Shown piece after piece: positions 52,973 to 60,857 of a stretch of DNA of 64,000 nt (positions are counted from its first letter, which is position 1; every line of letters starts with the position of its first letter). This stretch comes from Streptomyces sp. NBC_00554 (GTDB lineage Bacteria > Actinomycetota > Actinomycetes > Streptomycetales > Streptomycetaceae). The notes beneath the pieces were generated by a model. That model was not told the DNA's origin. It saw nothing but the letters and a program-made list of their open reading frames with translations, and did not search any database. Made by a program: the position numbers and the translations under genes. The stretch lies in assembly GCF_041431135.1 (NCBI RefSeq), contig NZ_CP107799.1, forward strand, positions 5,890,001 through 5,954,000, read 5' to 3'.

Positions 52973-53623
52973 TCAGGGTGACTTGGGCTGGAACAGCATC
53001 CCCGTCAGGGCGCGGAAGACCTCCTCGGGATCCTGGTCGCCGACCGGGTCGTCCAGGTTGTGGCTGAGGAGCAGGGTGGCGAAGCCGTGGGCCAGGGACC
53101 AGGCGGCTACTCCGGCGAGGCGGGGGTTGGTTCCGCGGCCCTCGGGTGGGACTCCGGAGACGGCGGTGCGCAGGCGTTCGCCCGCGAGGGTTCGGGCGGT
53201 GGTCAGCTCCAGGTCGTTCGCGCGGAGCAGCTCCGGCGTGAACATCACCTGGAAGTGCGCCGGGTGCTCGCGCGCGAAGCGTACGTAGTGGACGCCCGCG
53301 TCCTTGAGGTCCGCGGCCTGCGCCAGCGTTGCCGCCAGCAGTTCGTAACCCTCGGCCGCGATCGCGGTGAGCAGGCCGGTGCGGTCCTTGAAGTGGTGGG
53401 CCGGCGCCGCGTGCGAGACGCCCGCGCGGCGGGCCAGGTCGCGCAGGCTCAGCGCGGACGGGCCGTCGGCGCTGATGACGTCGAGCGCGGCGTTGAGGAT
53501 CGCGCGGCGTAGGTCGCCGTGGTGGTAGGGGCGTGAGGTGTCGCCGGTCTTGGCACTGGCGGTGGTGCCGGCGCCAGCACTGGCGTTGGGGTCGGCATCG
53601 GCATCGGTATTGGCAGGGGCCAT
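52973..53623 (-). CDS. TetR/AcrR regulator with WHG-type C-terminal domain
   Basis: The 216-aa product starts with a low-complexity Asp/Ala/Thr leader encoded by near-repeated GCATCGGCATCGG-like codons. The helix-turn-helix follows (RPYHHGDLRRAILNAALDVI; LRDLARRAGVSHAAPAHHF), and the C-terminal domain has the WHG-type segment AAWSLAHGFATLLLSHNLDD. It is divergent from the SCO6745-like gene and probably represses both. Confidence 0.88.
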   Translation of the reverse strand: MAPANTDADADPNASAGAGTTASAKTGDTSRPYHHGDLRRAILNAALDVISADGPSALSLRDLARRAGVSHAAPAHHFKDRTGLLTAIAAEGYELLAATLAQAADLKDAGVHYVRFAREHPAHFQVMFTPELLRANDLELTTARTLAGERLRTAVSGVPPEGRGTNPRLAGVAAWSLAHGFATLLLSHNLDDPVGDQDPEEVFRALTGMLFQPKSP

Positions 53624-53652
53624 GGTCAGCAGCGTACGCGGAATCTAGGCAT

Positions 53653-53685
53653 TGACAAGTTGCGCGGGTTCCGGCAATCTTGTCA
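53653..53685. promoter_or_regulatory. Candidate TetR operator / promoter
   Basis: TGACAAG (53653-53659) and CTTGTCA (53679-53685) form an inverted repeat in the TetR/SCO6745-like spacer; TGTCAAGTTGCG (53687) repeats the ACAAGTTGCG that follows the left arm. TTGACA at 53652 is a perfect -35 hexamer on the plus strand. Operator and promoter would overlap, as expected for TetR control. Confidence 0.55.
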
Positions 53686-53728
53686 GTGTCAAGTTGCGGG
53701 TGGGTTGGAATCTGACGAGGGGTGGGTC

Positions 53729-54649
53729 ATGTCGGGGAATGCCAGCGGGACAAGTGGGACGGCAGAGAGTGCCGATGTGAGTGCGGGTGTCGAGCTCGGC
53801 CGGGTGCGCCAGATGTGGCACCTGCTGGAGCCCCTGCACGCCGTGCTCTACTACGCGCCGGAGGCCTTCGAGGAGGCCGCCGCGCTCGGGTACGGGACCG
53901 AGGAGCGCTGGCCGAGCTACTTCCCGTACCGCGCCGCGCCGTTGGGTGCGGTCGGGAGTGAGCGTGTGACCTCCGCCTTCTACAGCTTCAGTCCGCGCAT
54001 GGTCGCCGAACACGTGGAGTCCGCGTGGCGGACAGCGAGCCCGGACGAGGTGCTGAAGGCGCGGGAGCGGGCCGTCAACCGGGCGTACCGTGCGATATTC
54101 GGCGATCGCATATCCAGTCCCGAACTCGCGCAGGCCGCCGCGCTGGCCCGTCGTGCCGCCGAGGCCGCGAACACCGCCGGCCGCCCACTGGCCGCCGCCA
54201 ACGCGGAGTTGGCTTGGCCCGAGGCTCCACACCTCCAGCTGTGGCATGCCGCGACGATCCTGCGCGAACACCGGGGAGACGGTCACCTCGCGGCCCTGCT
54301 CGTCGCGGGCCTGGACCCCGTCGAGTCCCTCGTCTCCTTCGCGGCGATCGGTGCGGCCTCCGTGGAGCGCTTCGAGAGCCGTGGGTGGACCCCCGAGGAG
54401 TGGACCGCCGCACGCCAACGGCTCGTCGGGCGCGGCCTGCTGACCGAGGACGGCACCGCCACGGACGCCGGCCGCGAACTGCGCCGCCAGGTCGAACAGC
54501 ACACGGACGAACTGGCCGCCGCTCCCTGGCAGGCGCTCGGCCCGGACGCCGTGGGACAACTCGCCGACCTGGTCGGGGAGTTCTGGGTCGCGGTGCTCGG
54601 CTCCGGTCTGCTGCCCTCGGAGACGACGCTGGGAATTGGCAAGGTCTGA
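53729..54649 (+). CDS. SCO6745-like helix-turn-helix family protein
   Basis: The 306-aa product has the features I associate with the SCO6745 family: GVELGRVRQMWHLLEPLHAV, LYYAPEAFEEAAALGY, a WPSYFPYRAAPLG segment, PRMVAEHVESAWRTASP and ELAWPEAPHLQLWHAATIL, ending with a winged-helix-like region SRGWTPEEWTAARQRLVGRG. Function is unknown. ATG 53729 has GAGGGG ahead; the frame upstream to 53660 overlaps the operator. Regulation by the divergent TetR protein is likely. Confidence 0.82.
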   Translation: MSGNASGTSGTAESADVSAGVELGRVRQMWHLLEPLHAVLYYAPEAFEEAAALGYGTEERWPSYFPYRAAPLGAVGSERVTSAFYSFSPRMVAEHVESAWRTASPDEVLKARERAVNRAYRAIFGDRISSPELAQAAALARRAAEAANTAGRPLAAANAELAWPEAPHLQLWHAATILREHRGDGHLAALLVAGLDPVESLVSFAAIGAASVERFESRGWTPEEWTAARQRLVGRGLLTEDGTATDAGRELRRQVEQHTDELAAAPWQALGPDAVGQLADLVGEFWVAVLGSGLLPSETTLGIGKV

Positions 54650-54839
54650 CGTGCACGAAGTGCGGAAGAGGGGGTATCCGGCGTGGAGGTGGCTCACTCA
54701 CCACCATCGATACACCCGGCGTGCACCTCTTGCCCCTTGAGGGCGGGTATGGCCGCGGTTCCCCGGCAGCTACCTTGAGGCCAGGGGACACGCGCTCGAA
54801 CAGGGTGCCACCCGGGTAGGCAAAGGGAGGGGCGTCGTT

Positions 54840-55092
54840 GTGCGTCTGAGGGGTGGGGGTGCCGCGTCTGCGCTGGTGCTGTTCGTGGTCGGTGTGAGCG
54901 TCGGTGTCAGTGGCTGCAAGATCGACCCCGAGGAGGGTTCCGCAGGCCCGGAGGAGACGACGGTCGGCGGCGCCGCTCTTACGGCCGTGGACTCACTGGC
55001 CGTCAAGGGGCGCGCACCCAAGACGGGATACACCAGGGAGAAGTTCGGCACGGCCTGGGCCGACACGGACTCGAACCACTGCGACACCCGCG
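54840..55092 (+). pseudogene. HNH endonuclease lipoprotein gene, 5' part (interrupted)
   Basis: GTG start, then a lipoprotein signal peptide (SALVLFVVGVSVGVSGC, lipobox VSGC), a linker and the family N-terminal region VKGRAPKTGYTREKFGTAWA followed by DTDSNHCDTR. At codon 84 the frame is cut by the element and continues for only 25 unrelated codons. The remaining 3' part is at 60858-61336. Joining the two at the 7-bp core gives an uninterrupted 243-aa HNH endonuclease of the GmrSD-C/DUF1524-like secreted family. The truncated product could still be made but has no catalytic site. Confidence 0.88.
55086..55092 (+). repeat. Left attachment core of Tn554-like element
   Basis: ACCCGCG, directly followed by TTATCTC. 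The same seven bases occur at 60851-60857, where they are preceded by AGAT(A). The core encodes part of the conserved Cys-Asp-Thr-Arg-Asp-Asp segment of the target gene. Confidence 0.75.
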
Positions 55093-55155
55093 TTATCTCT
55101 ATGGGTCGGCGGGCTGCTGAGAAGTTTGTGCAGTTCATACAGGGAGGGGTGCGCT

Positions 55156-55947
55156 GTGCGGTCTGAGAGGCACGTGAGGCACAAGGGCATGGTGCGGAGA
55201 TCGCTTCTCCTCAGGGTGTCGGCCTTGGCGGCTGCTGTGGCTCTTGTCTCCGGGTGTGAAGGCCTCGACGACGGCAGTCCTTCGACGGGAGCCGGAGCAG
55301 GGGCGCCGGACGGGCACGCGGTGAGCCCGCTGAAGAACCCGGACGGAACGAAGCCGGGCCTCGCGCCCGTGACGTCCGATGCGGACAAGGCTGCTGCCCG
55401 GAAGCTCATCGAGACCCTCTCCACCAAGGGCCGGGGTCCTCAAACCGGCTACGCCCGCTCCGAGTTCGGCTACGCCTGGATGGACACGGCAGATGGGGTG
55501 CCCCTCGCACGGAATGGTTGTGACACTCGAAACGATCTCATCCATCGCGATGGCCAGGACCTTCAATTCCGATCAGGTTCGGACTGTGTCGTCATATCCA
55601 TGACGCTGCATGATCCGTACACGGGAAAGACCATCAAGTGGCGCAAGCAGGACGCTTCCGAGGTGCAGATAGACCACGTGGTGCCACTGTCATACAGCTG
55701 GCAGATGGGCTCCTCGCGCTGGCCCCTGAGCGAGCGCAAGCAGCTTGCGAACGACGTGCTCAATCTGATTCCGGTCGACGGCCGCACCAACTCGTCCAAG
55801 GGCGATTCCGGCCCCGCCTCCTGGCTACCGCCGAACAAGCAGATCAGGTGCGCTTATGCCGCCCGTTTCGCCCAGGTCGCCGTCAAGTACGAGATGCCGG
55901 TGACCGCGCCGGACAAGCAGATGATGCTGAAGCAGTGCGGTGGATGA
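55156..55947 (+). CDS. Element-borne HNH endonuclease lipoprotein (paralogue of the target)
   Basis: From GTG 55156 (GGAGGGG seven bases ahead) the product is 263 aa; an ATG at 55189 is an alternative. It has a lipoprotein signal (VSALAAAVALVSGC), the family region TKGRGPQTGYARSEFGYAWM, the NGCDTRNDLIHRD segment, HDPYTGKTIKWRK and the HNH core VQIDHVVPLSYSWQMG, LANDVLNLIPVDG, RTNSSKGDSGPASWLPPN. It belongs to the same secreted nuclease family as the interrupted host gene but is clearly diverged (for example RNDLIHRD versus RDDILKRD). The bases matching the integration core read ACTCGAA instead of ACCCGCG. It may replace the lost activity. Confidence 0.9.
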   Translation: MRSERHVRHKGMVRRSLLLRVSALAAAVALVSGCEGLDDGSPSTGAGAGAPDGHAVSPLKNPDGTKPGLAPVTSDADKAAARKLIETLSTKGRGPQTGYARSEFGYAWMDTADGVPLARNGCDTRNDLIHRDGQDLQFRSGSDCVVISMTLHDPYTGKTIKWRKQDASEVQIDHVVPLSYSWQMGSSRWPLSERKQLANDVLNLIPVDGRTNSSKGDSGPASWLPPNKQIRCAYAARFAQVAVKYEMPVTAPDKQMMLKQCGG

Positions 55948-55962
55948 CCCGGAGCTGAGGCC

Positions 55963-56754
55963 TCAGGCGCGAGCGATCACCAGGAGCTCTCCGTCCCCGG
56001 CGCCCGCGGGCTCGCGGTTCCAGCCTCCGTAGATGTGCTCGATGCGGAAGCCTGCGTTGTGGAGCGAGGAGCGGATGTCCGCTTCCGAGCGAAAGCGGAG
56101 CGTGGCGGTGCTCAGCAGTTCCTCACCGTCGGGGAACGTGTAGTGGTCAGGGAACGTGTAGTGATGGGTGAAGCTGACTGTGCCGTCCCGGACGGCTGTG
56201 ACCTCGGTCCACGCGGTTACCACCGCGCCGTCCGGCAACGTGATCTGCCGTCCGGAGTCGACCGGATTCCACCGCTCCCAGCGGCGGTCCAGCGGGTCGC
56301 GAGTGTCGAAGACGAGTCGGCCGCCAGGCAGGAGGGAGCGACTGAGGTCGGCGAGAGTCCGTGCCCATTCGTCGTCCTCGACGAAGAACTGTGCGACGTG
56401 ACTGGTCATGACTGCAACGCCGAATGACGTATCCGGGAGGCCCGACGAGGTGCCCTCCACCCAGACGACCCGCCCGGCACCCGGCTTGGCACGCGCAGCA
56501 TCGAGTGACGCCCGTGCCGGGTCGACCCCCGTCACCGCGTGGCTTGCGGCCGCGATGCCGAGGGTGAGCCGACCTGTGCCGCAGCCCAGGTCGAGTACCT
56601 GTGAGCCTGGGGTCTCGTTGACAACGGACAGGAAGAAGTCGTCCTCTCGTGACCACGGGCATTCAGCGTCGTAAACCGTCACGAGGCGCGGGTCGTGGAA
56701 CTCGGCGTGCAGCACCGGCGGATGGTAGCCAGAGCCGTGCGGGTGGGTCCACAC
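55963..56754 (-). CDS. Class I SAM-dependent methyltransferase (element cargo)
   Basis: The 263-aa product has motif I QVLDLGCGTGRLTLGIA, the acidic strand AVTGVDPARASLDAARAKPG, the segment GVAVMTSHVAQFFVEDDEW and a C-terminal FRIEHIYGGWNREP. A six-residue tandem duplication (HYTFPD HYTFP) comes from an 18-bp direct repeat near 56136-56170, likely recent slippage. The GTG at 56754 has GGGAG six bases ahead; a start at 56715 would match shorter relatives. The stop is 15 bp from that of the convergent HNH gene. Substrate unknown; it could modify a small molecule. Confidence 0.8.
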   Translation of the reverse strand: MWTHPHGSGYHPPVLHAEFHDPRLVTVYDAECPWSREDDFFLSVVNETPGSQVLDLGCGTGRLTLGIAAASHAVTGVDPARASLDAARAKPGAGRVVWVEGTSSGLPDTSFGVAVMTSHVAQFFVEDDEWARTLADLSRSLLPGGRLVFDTRDPLDRRWERWNPVDSGRQITLPDGAVVTAWTEVTAVRDGTVSFTHHYTFPDHYTFPDGEELLSTATLRFRSEADIRSSLHNAGFRIEHIYGGWNREPAGAGDGELLVIARA

Positions 56755-56811
56755 GTTTGTCTCCCGGATCCGGGCAGAGCCACGAAGACAGCAGAGATGG
56801 CCTGCGTGAGG

Positions 56812-57411
56812 TCACGTCGAGGGCACCGCTCGCATCGCGCGGCGGAGGCCGGCCCGGGCAGCAGTGAGGTCGTCTTCTGCCTCCTGCAGGCGCTGTTCCA
56901 GAGTGGTTAGCCGGTCCCGGGCATCCGACAGTTCGTGATTGAGGTCCGTGTTGCGCTGTTCCAACTGCTGGATCCGCTCGACCAGTTGACGGCGGTCCAC
57001 GTCATCCAGTTCCGCGCCGAGAGAGAGCCGGACGCGTTCCCGGAGCCGGTCTCGTTCCTTCTTCAGGTCCTTGATCTCGTCGCGGGCCAGAGCGAGTTCG
57101 GTGTGCAGACCAGCCGGGGTGACCTGCTGTCCGCTTCCCGAGCCAGAGATTTGGCGCCCTTGTTCGTGCTGTTCGTGCATGGCGGCTTGTACGGCGTCCC
57201 GCACCTGGGGCTGGTTGTAGACGAACCATGTGGACACCGACGCCTCGCGGGCGACGCGGGCGCAGCTGACCCGCTGGCCGGAGGCGAGGAGGTCGCGGAC
57301 AACGTTCAAAGTGCGGGCCGACTTGGCCTCGCTGTCTCGGGTGCGGGCGGCTTGAAGCCGCTCGACACGCGCATCCCGTCTCGCGCTGTCGGAAGGGGCG
57401 GTACGGCTCAC
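56812..57411 (-). CDS. tnpC: TnpC-like DUF6262 protein
   Basis: The 199-aa product has a basic start, a helix-turn-helix (VSCARVAREASVSTWFVYNQP) and a long coiled coil (residues 105-190: LALARDEIKDLKKERDRLRE; VERIQQLEQRNTDLNHELSD). DUF6262 proteins accompany pairs of tyrosine recombinases in Tn554-like elements and correspond in position to TnpC, which influences orientation and efficiency of Tn554 transposition. Start overlaps the tnpB stop by ATGA. Confidence 0.85.
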   Translation of the reverse strand: MSRTAPSDSARRDARVERLQAARTRDSEAKSARTLNVVRDLLASGQRVSCARVAREASVSTWFVYNQPQVRDAVQAAMHEQHEQGRQISGSGSGQQVTPAGLHTELALARDEIKDLKKERDRLRERVRLSLGAELDDVDRRQLVERIQQLEQRNTDLNHELSDARDRLTTLEQRLQEAEDDLTAARAGLRRAMRAVPST

Positions 57412-59609
57412 GGGGCACTCCGGGTAGTCAGGGACTGTACGGGGATGAACGCGGCGGCCGAGCGAGCCTTGCGTAGTTCACGGGAGGCGGCCTCCACGAG
57501 GTCCCGCTCGCCTTCCGGCATCTCCTCCAGCCTGCGTCGCATCTCATCGGCCGACTTGGCGTAGGCACGAATCTGGTCGTCGAAGTTGCGCACGACCCAG
57601 TCGGCTGCGTCCATGGCCAGGGCAGCCTCCTTGTCCGCACGCAGATCGGCTACCTGTTGTTCCAACGCGGGGAGGTAGGAGGGATCGGGCCGGTAGAAGT
57701 CGCAGCCGGCGCACTGGAAGCGGATGCGACAGTGCCCGCCGCCTGCTTTGACGTTGCTGGGTTCGGTGCAGCCGCCGTACGGGACCGCGACGCTTTCGAC
57801 CTCGTAGGCCAGGGAGTCACCGAAGGCCTGCGGGGTACCGTGCCGGTCGACGACGAGTTTCGCCACGGTCCTGACGGCCTCCTGCTTCCGGTTCAGGGAG
57901 ACCTTGTAGTAGCCCATGGTGACGTCGAGTGAGCGGTGGTCCATGAGCTCCTTGAGGACATCTGGTCTGGTCCCGGCGTCAGCATGCCGCTGGGCGTAGG
58001 CGTGCCGGAAGCCGTACGGGACGATCTGGGTGCGGTCGTAGGCGAACGGATCGCCGTTGTCGTCCAGGCGCTCGTCCACGAGATCTGGGATCAGCTCGTC
58101 GACCCAGTCGCGGAAGATCCGGTTGCAGAACTGTGGGGCGCTCAGATGACCTCGCCGAGGTCGATTGCGCTGGCCTGGCGAGGGGAACAGCCACTGTTCA
58201 CAGGCCGGTACGAGCGGCAGCCGGTCCAGTTCCTTCTTCCACGCCTCGATCTCCTGGGCGGTCGCCTCGCTGACGGGGAGTCGTCGGCCATGACGGCGCC
58301 GTTTGTGGTTGTCGTAGATCAAAGTCGGCTTGCCGTCGATCCACTCCAGGCAGTTGCGGGGCAGGCTGGTGACCTCGCCAGGACGGCGGCCGGTGTCCCG
58401 CAGGACCTTGTAGACCACCTGATACATCTGCGCGAAGTCCGCCGCCGTCCAACCGCCGCTCTCGTACGCGGTCGACGTGCCGAGCAAGGGGATCCGCGCA
58501 TCGAGTTGGGCGATGACGTGCTCGGGGATCGCCCGGCCGACATCGTCCTCGGACGTCTCCACGGCGGCGATGCTGTGGAACTTGGGGTTGAGCGCGAAAC
58601 CGCCGGGGACGTGGTCCATCATCCCGGCCTGGCGTGTGTACTCCACAAACGTCCGCCACAGGCGGAGGAGCGCTCGGCGGTGGCTGGTCGAGTAGTCGTG
58701 GCCGTCTTCGGGCCTCTTCGTGATGCGGAGTGTGTCCACCACGGCGCTCATGTCCGCCATCGACAGTCTCTCCGGGGTGTCGCCGTGCGGGCGACCGGCC
58801 AGGGCTACAGAGGCAATCGACGCGGCGTACACGGTCTGCCGCAGATCGATCACGGTGGGACGGGCCGTGCGCCCGTACTCCTTGACCAGTTCCCGAAGCC
58901 ACCGCTGTCGGACGGGCCGGAAGTCGATGACACCGTGGACGGCGGCGTACTTCCGGCCGCGTCCCGCCGTGAGCCCTACCAGCGAGCACTCCCAGACGTC
59001 TCCAGAGGTGGGGTCGCCCCCCTCGAACTCCAGCCTGGCGCGGCGGACATGGAGAAGGATGCCGTTCAGGACACCAGAGGCAGCTGACGGAAGACCACGT
59101 ACGAAGCTTTCGTCCAGGTCCAGGAGCGAGGGAAGGCCCGAGGGCAGCCCGGCGACAATACGGCGAATGCGCTGGGGTACCAGGCTGATCCCGGCGGTGT
59201 CGCGTTGCTGAAGGCCGTACAGCACCTCTCGGCGCACGGCTGAAGAAACCCCGAGCAGCGAGAACTGGGACACCCCGGGGAGAGCCCCGTGCGTGACATT
59301 GGGCCTGCGTCGCGACGGTACGGGGACGTGGGCACTGTCGAAGCCCGGCGGGTTGCCCTGTAAAAAGCGGGCTTTCCGGCAGGCGCCACAGCGGCTCCCG
59401 TTGCTTGCCACGTGGGTCGAGCATGCAGCCACGACGCAGGGAAACACGCTGGTCGCAGGGTTTTCGGAGTCTGCTGCGAAGAGCGACTTGTCCTCGTCCC
59501 ATTCGGCCGACCGCCAGCCAGGGAGAAGGCGTTCCGCGAGCCAGGCAGCCCATCCGGGGCCTTGCTGGCGGGGCAGCGCGACCGCGGCCAAGACGGAAGC
59601 ACGCGTCAT
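57408..59609 (-). CDS. tnpB: TnpB-like tyrosine recombinase
   Basis: The 733-aa product has an N-terminal Cys-containing region (GSRCGACRKARFLQGNPPGF), a core-binding domain, then the tyrosine recombinase catalytic part: Arg near 406 (DTGRRPGEVTSLPRN), VPYGFRHAYAQRHADAG near 535 (the first His of the usual HxxR box is Tyr), MDHRSLDVTMGYYKVS with the likely nucleophile Tyr near 566. A C-terminal Cys cluster (GGCTEPSNVKAGGGHCRIRF, then QCAGCDFY) resembles the zinc-binding tail of Tn554 TnpB, followed by a helical end. It is longer than Tn554 TnpB (630 aa). ATGA overlaps couple it on both sides. Confidence 0.9.
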   Translation of the reverse strand: MTRASVLAAVALPRQQGPGWAAWLAERLLPGWRSAEWDEDKSLFAADSENPATSVFPCVVAACSTHVASNGSRCGACRKARFLQGNPPGFDSAHVPVPSRRRPNVTHGALPGVSQFSLLGVSSAVRREVLYGLQQRDTAGISLVPQRIRRIVAGLPSGLPSLLDLDESFVRGLPSAASGVLNGILLHVRRARLEFEGGDPTSGDVWECSLVGLTAGRGRKYAAVHGVIDFRPVRQRWLRELVKEYGRTARPTVIDLRQTVYAASIASVALAGRPHGDTPERLSMADMSAVVDTLRITKRPEDGHDYSTSHRRALLRLWRTFVEYTRQAGMMDHVPGGFALNPKFHSIAAVETSEDDVGRAIPEHVIAQLDARIPLLGTSTAYESGGWTAADFAQMYQVVYKVLRDTGRRPGEVTSLPRNCLEWIDGKPTLIYDNHKRRRHGRRLPVSEATAQEIEAWKKELDRLPLVPACEQWLFPSPGQRNRPRRGHLSAPQFCNRIFRDWVDELIPDLVDERLDDNGDPFAYDRTQIVPYGFRHAYAQRHADAGTRPDVLKELMDHRSLDVTMGYYKVSLNRKQEAVRTVAKLVVDRHGTPQAFGDSLAYEVESVAVPYGGCTEPSNVKAGGGHCRIRFQCAGCDFYRPDPSYLPALEQQVADLRADKEAALAMDAADWVVRNFDDQIRAYAKSADEMRRRLEEMPEGERDLVEAASRELRKARSAAAFIPVQSLTTRSAP

Positions 59610-60727
59610 CGGACGACCTCCGGAGAGAGATGGTCGACAGCGGATCGCAGGTCCTCGTCCTGAGCATGCAGGTAGACAGCGGTGCTCGCAGATGAGGCAT
59701 GACCAAGCAGCGTCTGTACGACATCTGGCGCGACTCCGCCCCGAATCCACTGGGTTGCCGCCGTGTGCCGCATCATGTGCGGCCGGGCGCGGAACCCGCA
59801 GCGCTCCCCGATCCGCTCGACGATCTGCTTGGCATTGGAGTACGACATCGGCTTGCCGGCATGCTCGCCGACGAGGTTCACGAACACGTAGTCACAGCCG
59901 ACGGCTTGGGCCACCTTCTCCCGCTCGGAGAGGTGGTCGCGGTACCGGTGGACCGTCCCTTCCGCCAGAGGCACCATCCGGTGGCGGCCCGCCTTGGCGC
60001 GCGCACCGTTCACGTTGTCCTGGCGCGGTCGGACATGGAGATGAGCGCCACGAGTCCGGCAGCCCAGGTGCGTGGAGTCGGGCAGCAGATGCATGTCCTC
60101 CCGCCGCAACCCGAGGGCCTCACCGATCCGCAGCCCACCTTTCACGAGCACGGTCAGGAGGAGCCGGTCCCTGGCGGTGCGGGACGCATCCAGCACTCGG
60201 CTCACCTGGGGGGAGGTCAGCGTCGCCGGTGCCATCTCAATCTCGGGTGCTTTCAACACGCGAGCTTTGACCATGAGGTGCTGGCCGCCCTCGCCCGGGT
60301 CGAAGCCGATCGGTGCCGAAGCCAGGAAGCGCGGCTCGCTCAGCCGGGCGGCCACTTCGTGGTCGACGTGTCCCTGAACGGCGCAGAACCGGAGGAACTC
60401 ACAGACCGCGGTGAGTACGGCGTTGACCGTCTTGCCGGACGGGAGCAGCCCTCGCCGCGTGGGCGTTTGCTCGAGGTGGAACTTGAACCGCGCCATATCC
60501 CCGAGTGAGGCAGCCTCCCAGTCGGTCCCCCGTTCCGCGCACCAATTGAGGAAGCGCCCGATCCGAGGGATGTAGGCGCGCTGTGTCTGTGGTGAGCGTC
60601 CCGCGCCGCGTAGATACAGAGAGAACTCCCGGGCCTCGGAGTGCGGACGGTATGTGTCCCCGTCGACGAGTAGCCAGGTGATCTCCCCGGTGGTGGGAGA
60701 GACGGCCTTCTCGGTGTGTAATCCCAC
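59606..60727 (-). CDS. tnpA: TnpA-like tyrosine recombinase
   Basis: The 373-aa product is a standard tyrosine recombinase: SAM-like core-binding domain (residues 35-130, SLYLRGAGRSPQTQRAYIPR), then catalytic Arg200 (KGGLRIGEALGLRRED), His317-Met-Met-Arg320, His343 (LLGHASSASTAVYLHA) and Tyr352. Tn554 TnpA is 361 aa, so the length fits. It is first in the tnpABC set and begins 124 bp from the right end of the element. The stop overlaps the tnpB start (ATGA). Confidence 0.92.
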   Translation of the reverse strand: MGLHTEKAVSPTTGEITWLLVDGDTYRPHSEAREFSLYLRGAGRSPQTQRAYIPRIGRFLNWCAERGTDWEAASLGDMARFKFHLEQTPTRRGLLPSGKTVNAVLTAVCEFLRFCAVQGHVDHEVAARLSEPRFLASAPIGFDPGEGGQHLMVKARVLKAPEIEMAPATLTSPQVSRVLDASRTARDRLLLTVLVKGGLRIGEALGLRREDMHLLPDSTHLGCRTRGAHLHVRPRQDNVNGARAKAGRHRMVPLAEGTVHRYRDHLSEREKVAQAVGCDYVFVNLVGEHAGKPMSYSNAKQIVERIGERCGFRARPHMMRHTAATQWIRGGVAPDVVQTLLGHASSASTAVYLHAQDEDLRSAVDHLSPEVVR

Positions 60728-60850
60728 TGAATCATCCTCTGCACCGCGATGTCACGCATGTGCCTCTTGGCATGACTGATAACGGCGAGGCACAGAAAGA
60801 GGAAACGGCTGTCACTCATGTAAATCAGAGAGAAGAAGAGGGTGCAGATA

Positions 60851-60857
60851 ACCCGCG
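60851..60857 (+). repeat. Right attachment core of Tn554-like element
   Basis: ACCCGCG, identical to 55086-55092 and continuing in frame into ACGACATCCTC of the host gene. The GTG at 60842 just inside the element opens the host 3' frame but has no separate ribosome site. Confidence 0.75.

Larger units (their letters stand above)
55086..60850. mobile_element. Tn554-like transposon inserted in an HNH endonuclease gene
   Basis: About 5,765 bp, bounded by a 7-bp direct repeat. It encodes, on the minus strand, tnpA, tnpB and tnpC (DUF6262) in one translationally coupled set at the right end, then a SAM methyltransferase, and on the plus strand an HNH endonuclease lipoprotein at the left end. Tn554-family elements use two tyrosine recombinases plus a small TnpC and insert at specific sites without duplicating long targets. 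The ends share only a 6-bp inverted match (TTATCT / AGATAA). No relaxase, capsid or replication gene is present, so it is a transposon rather than a prophage or ICE. Confidence 0.87.

Noticed and set aside
55086..60850. Prophage or integrative conjugative element
   Set aside because: No phage structural genes, relaxase, FtsK/TraB-type translocase, excisionase or replication gene; the recombinase trio fits Tn554-type transposons.
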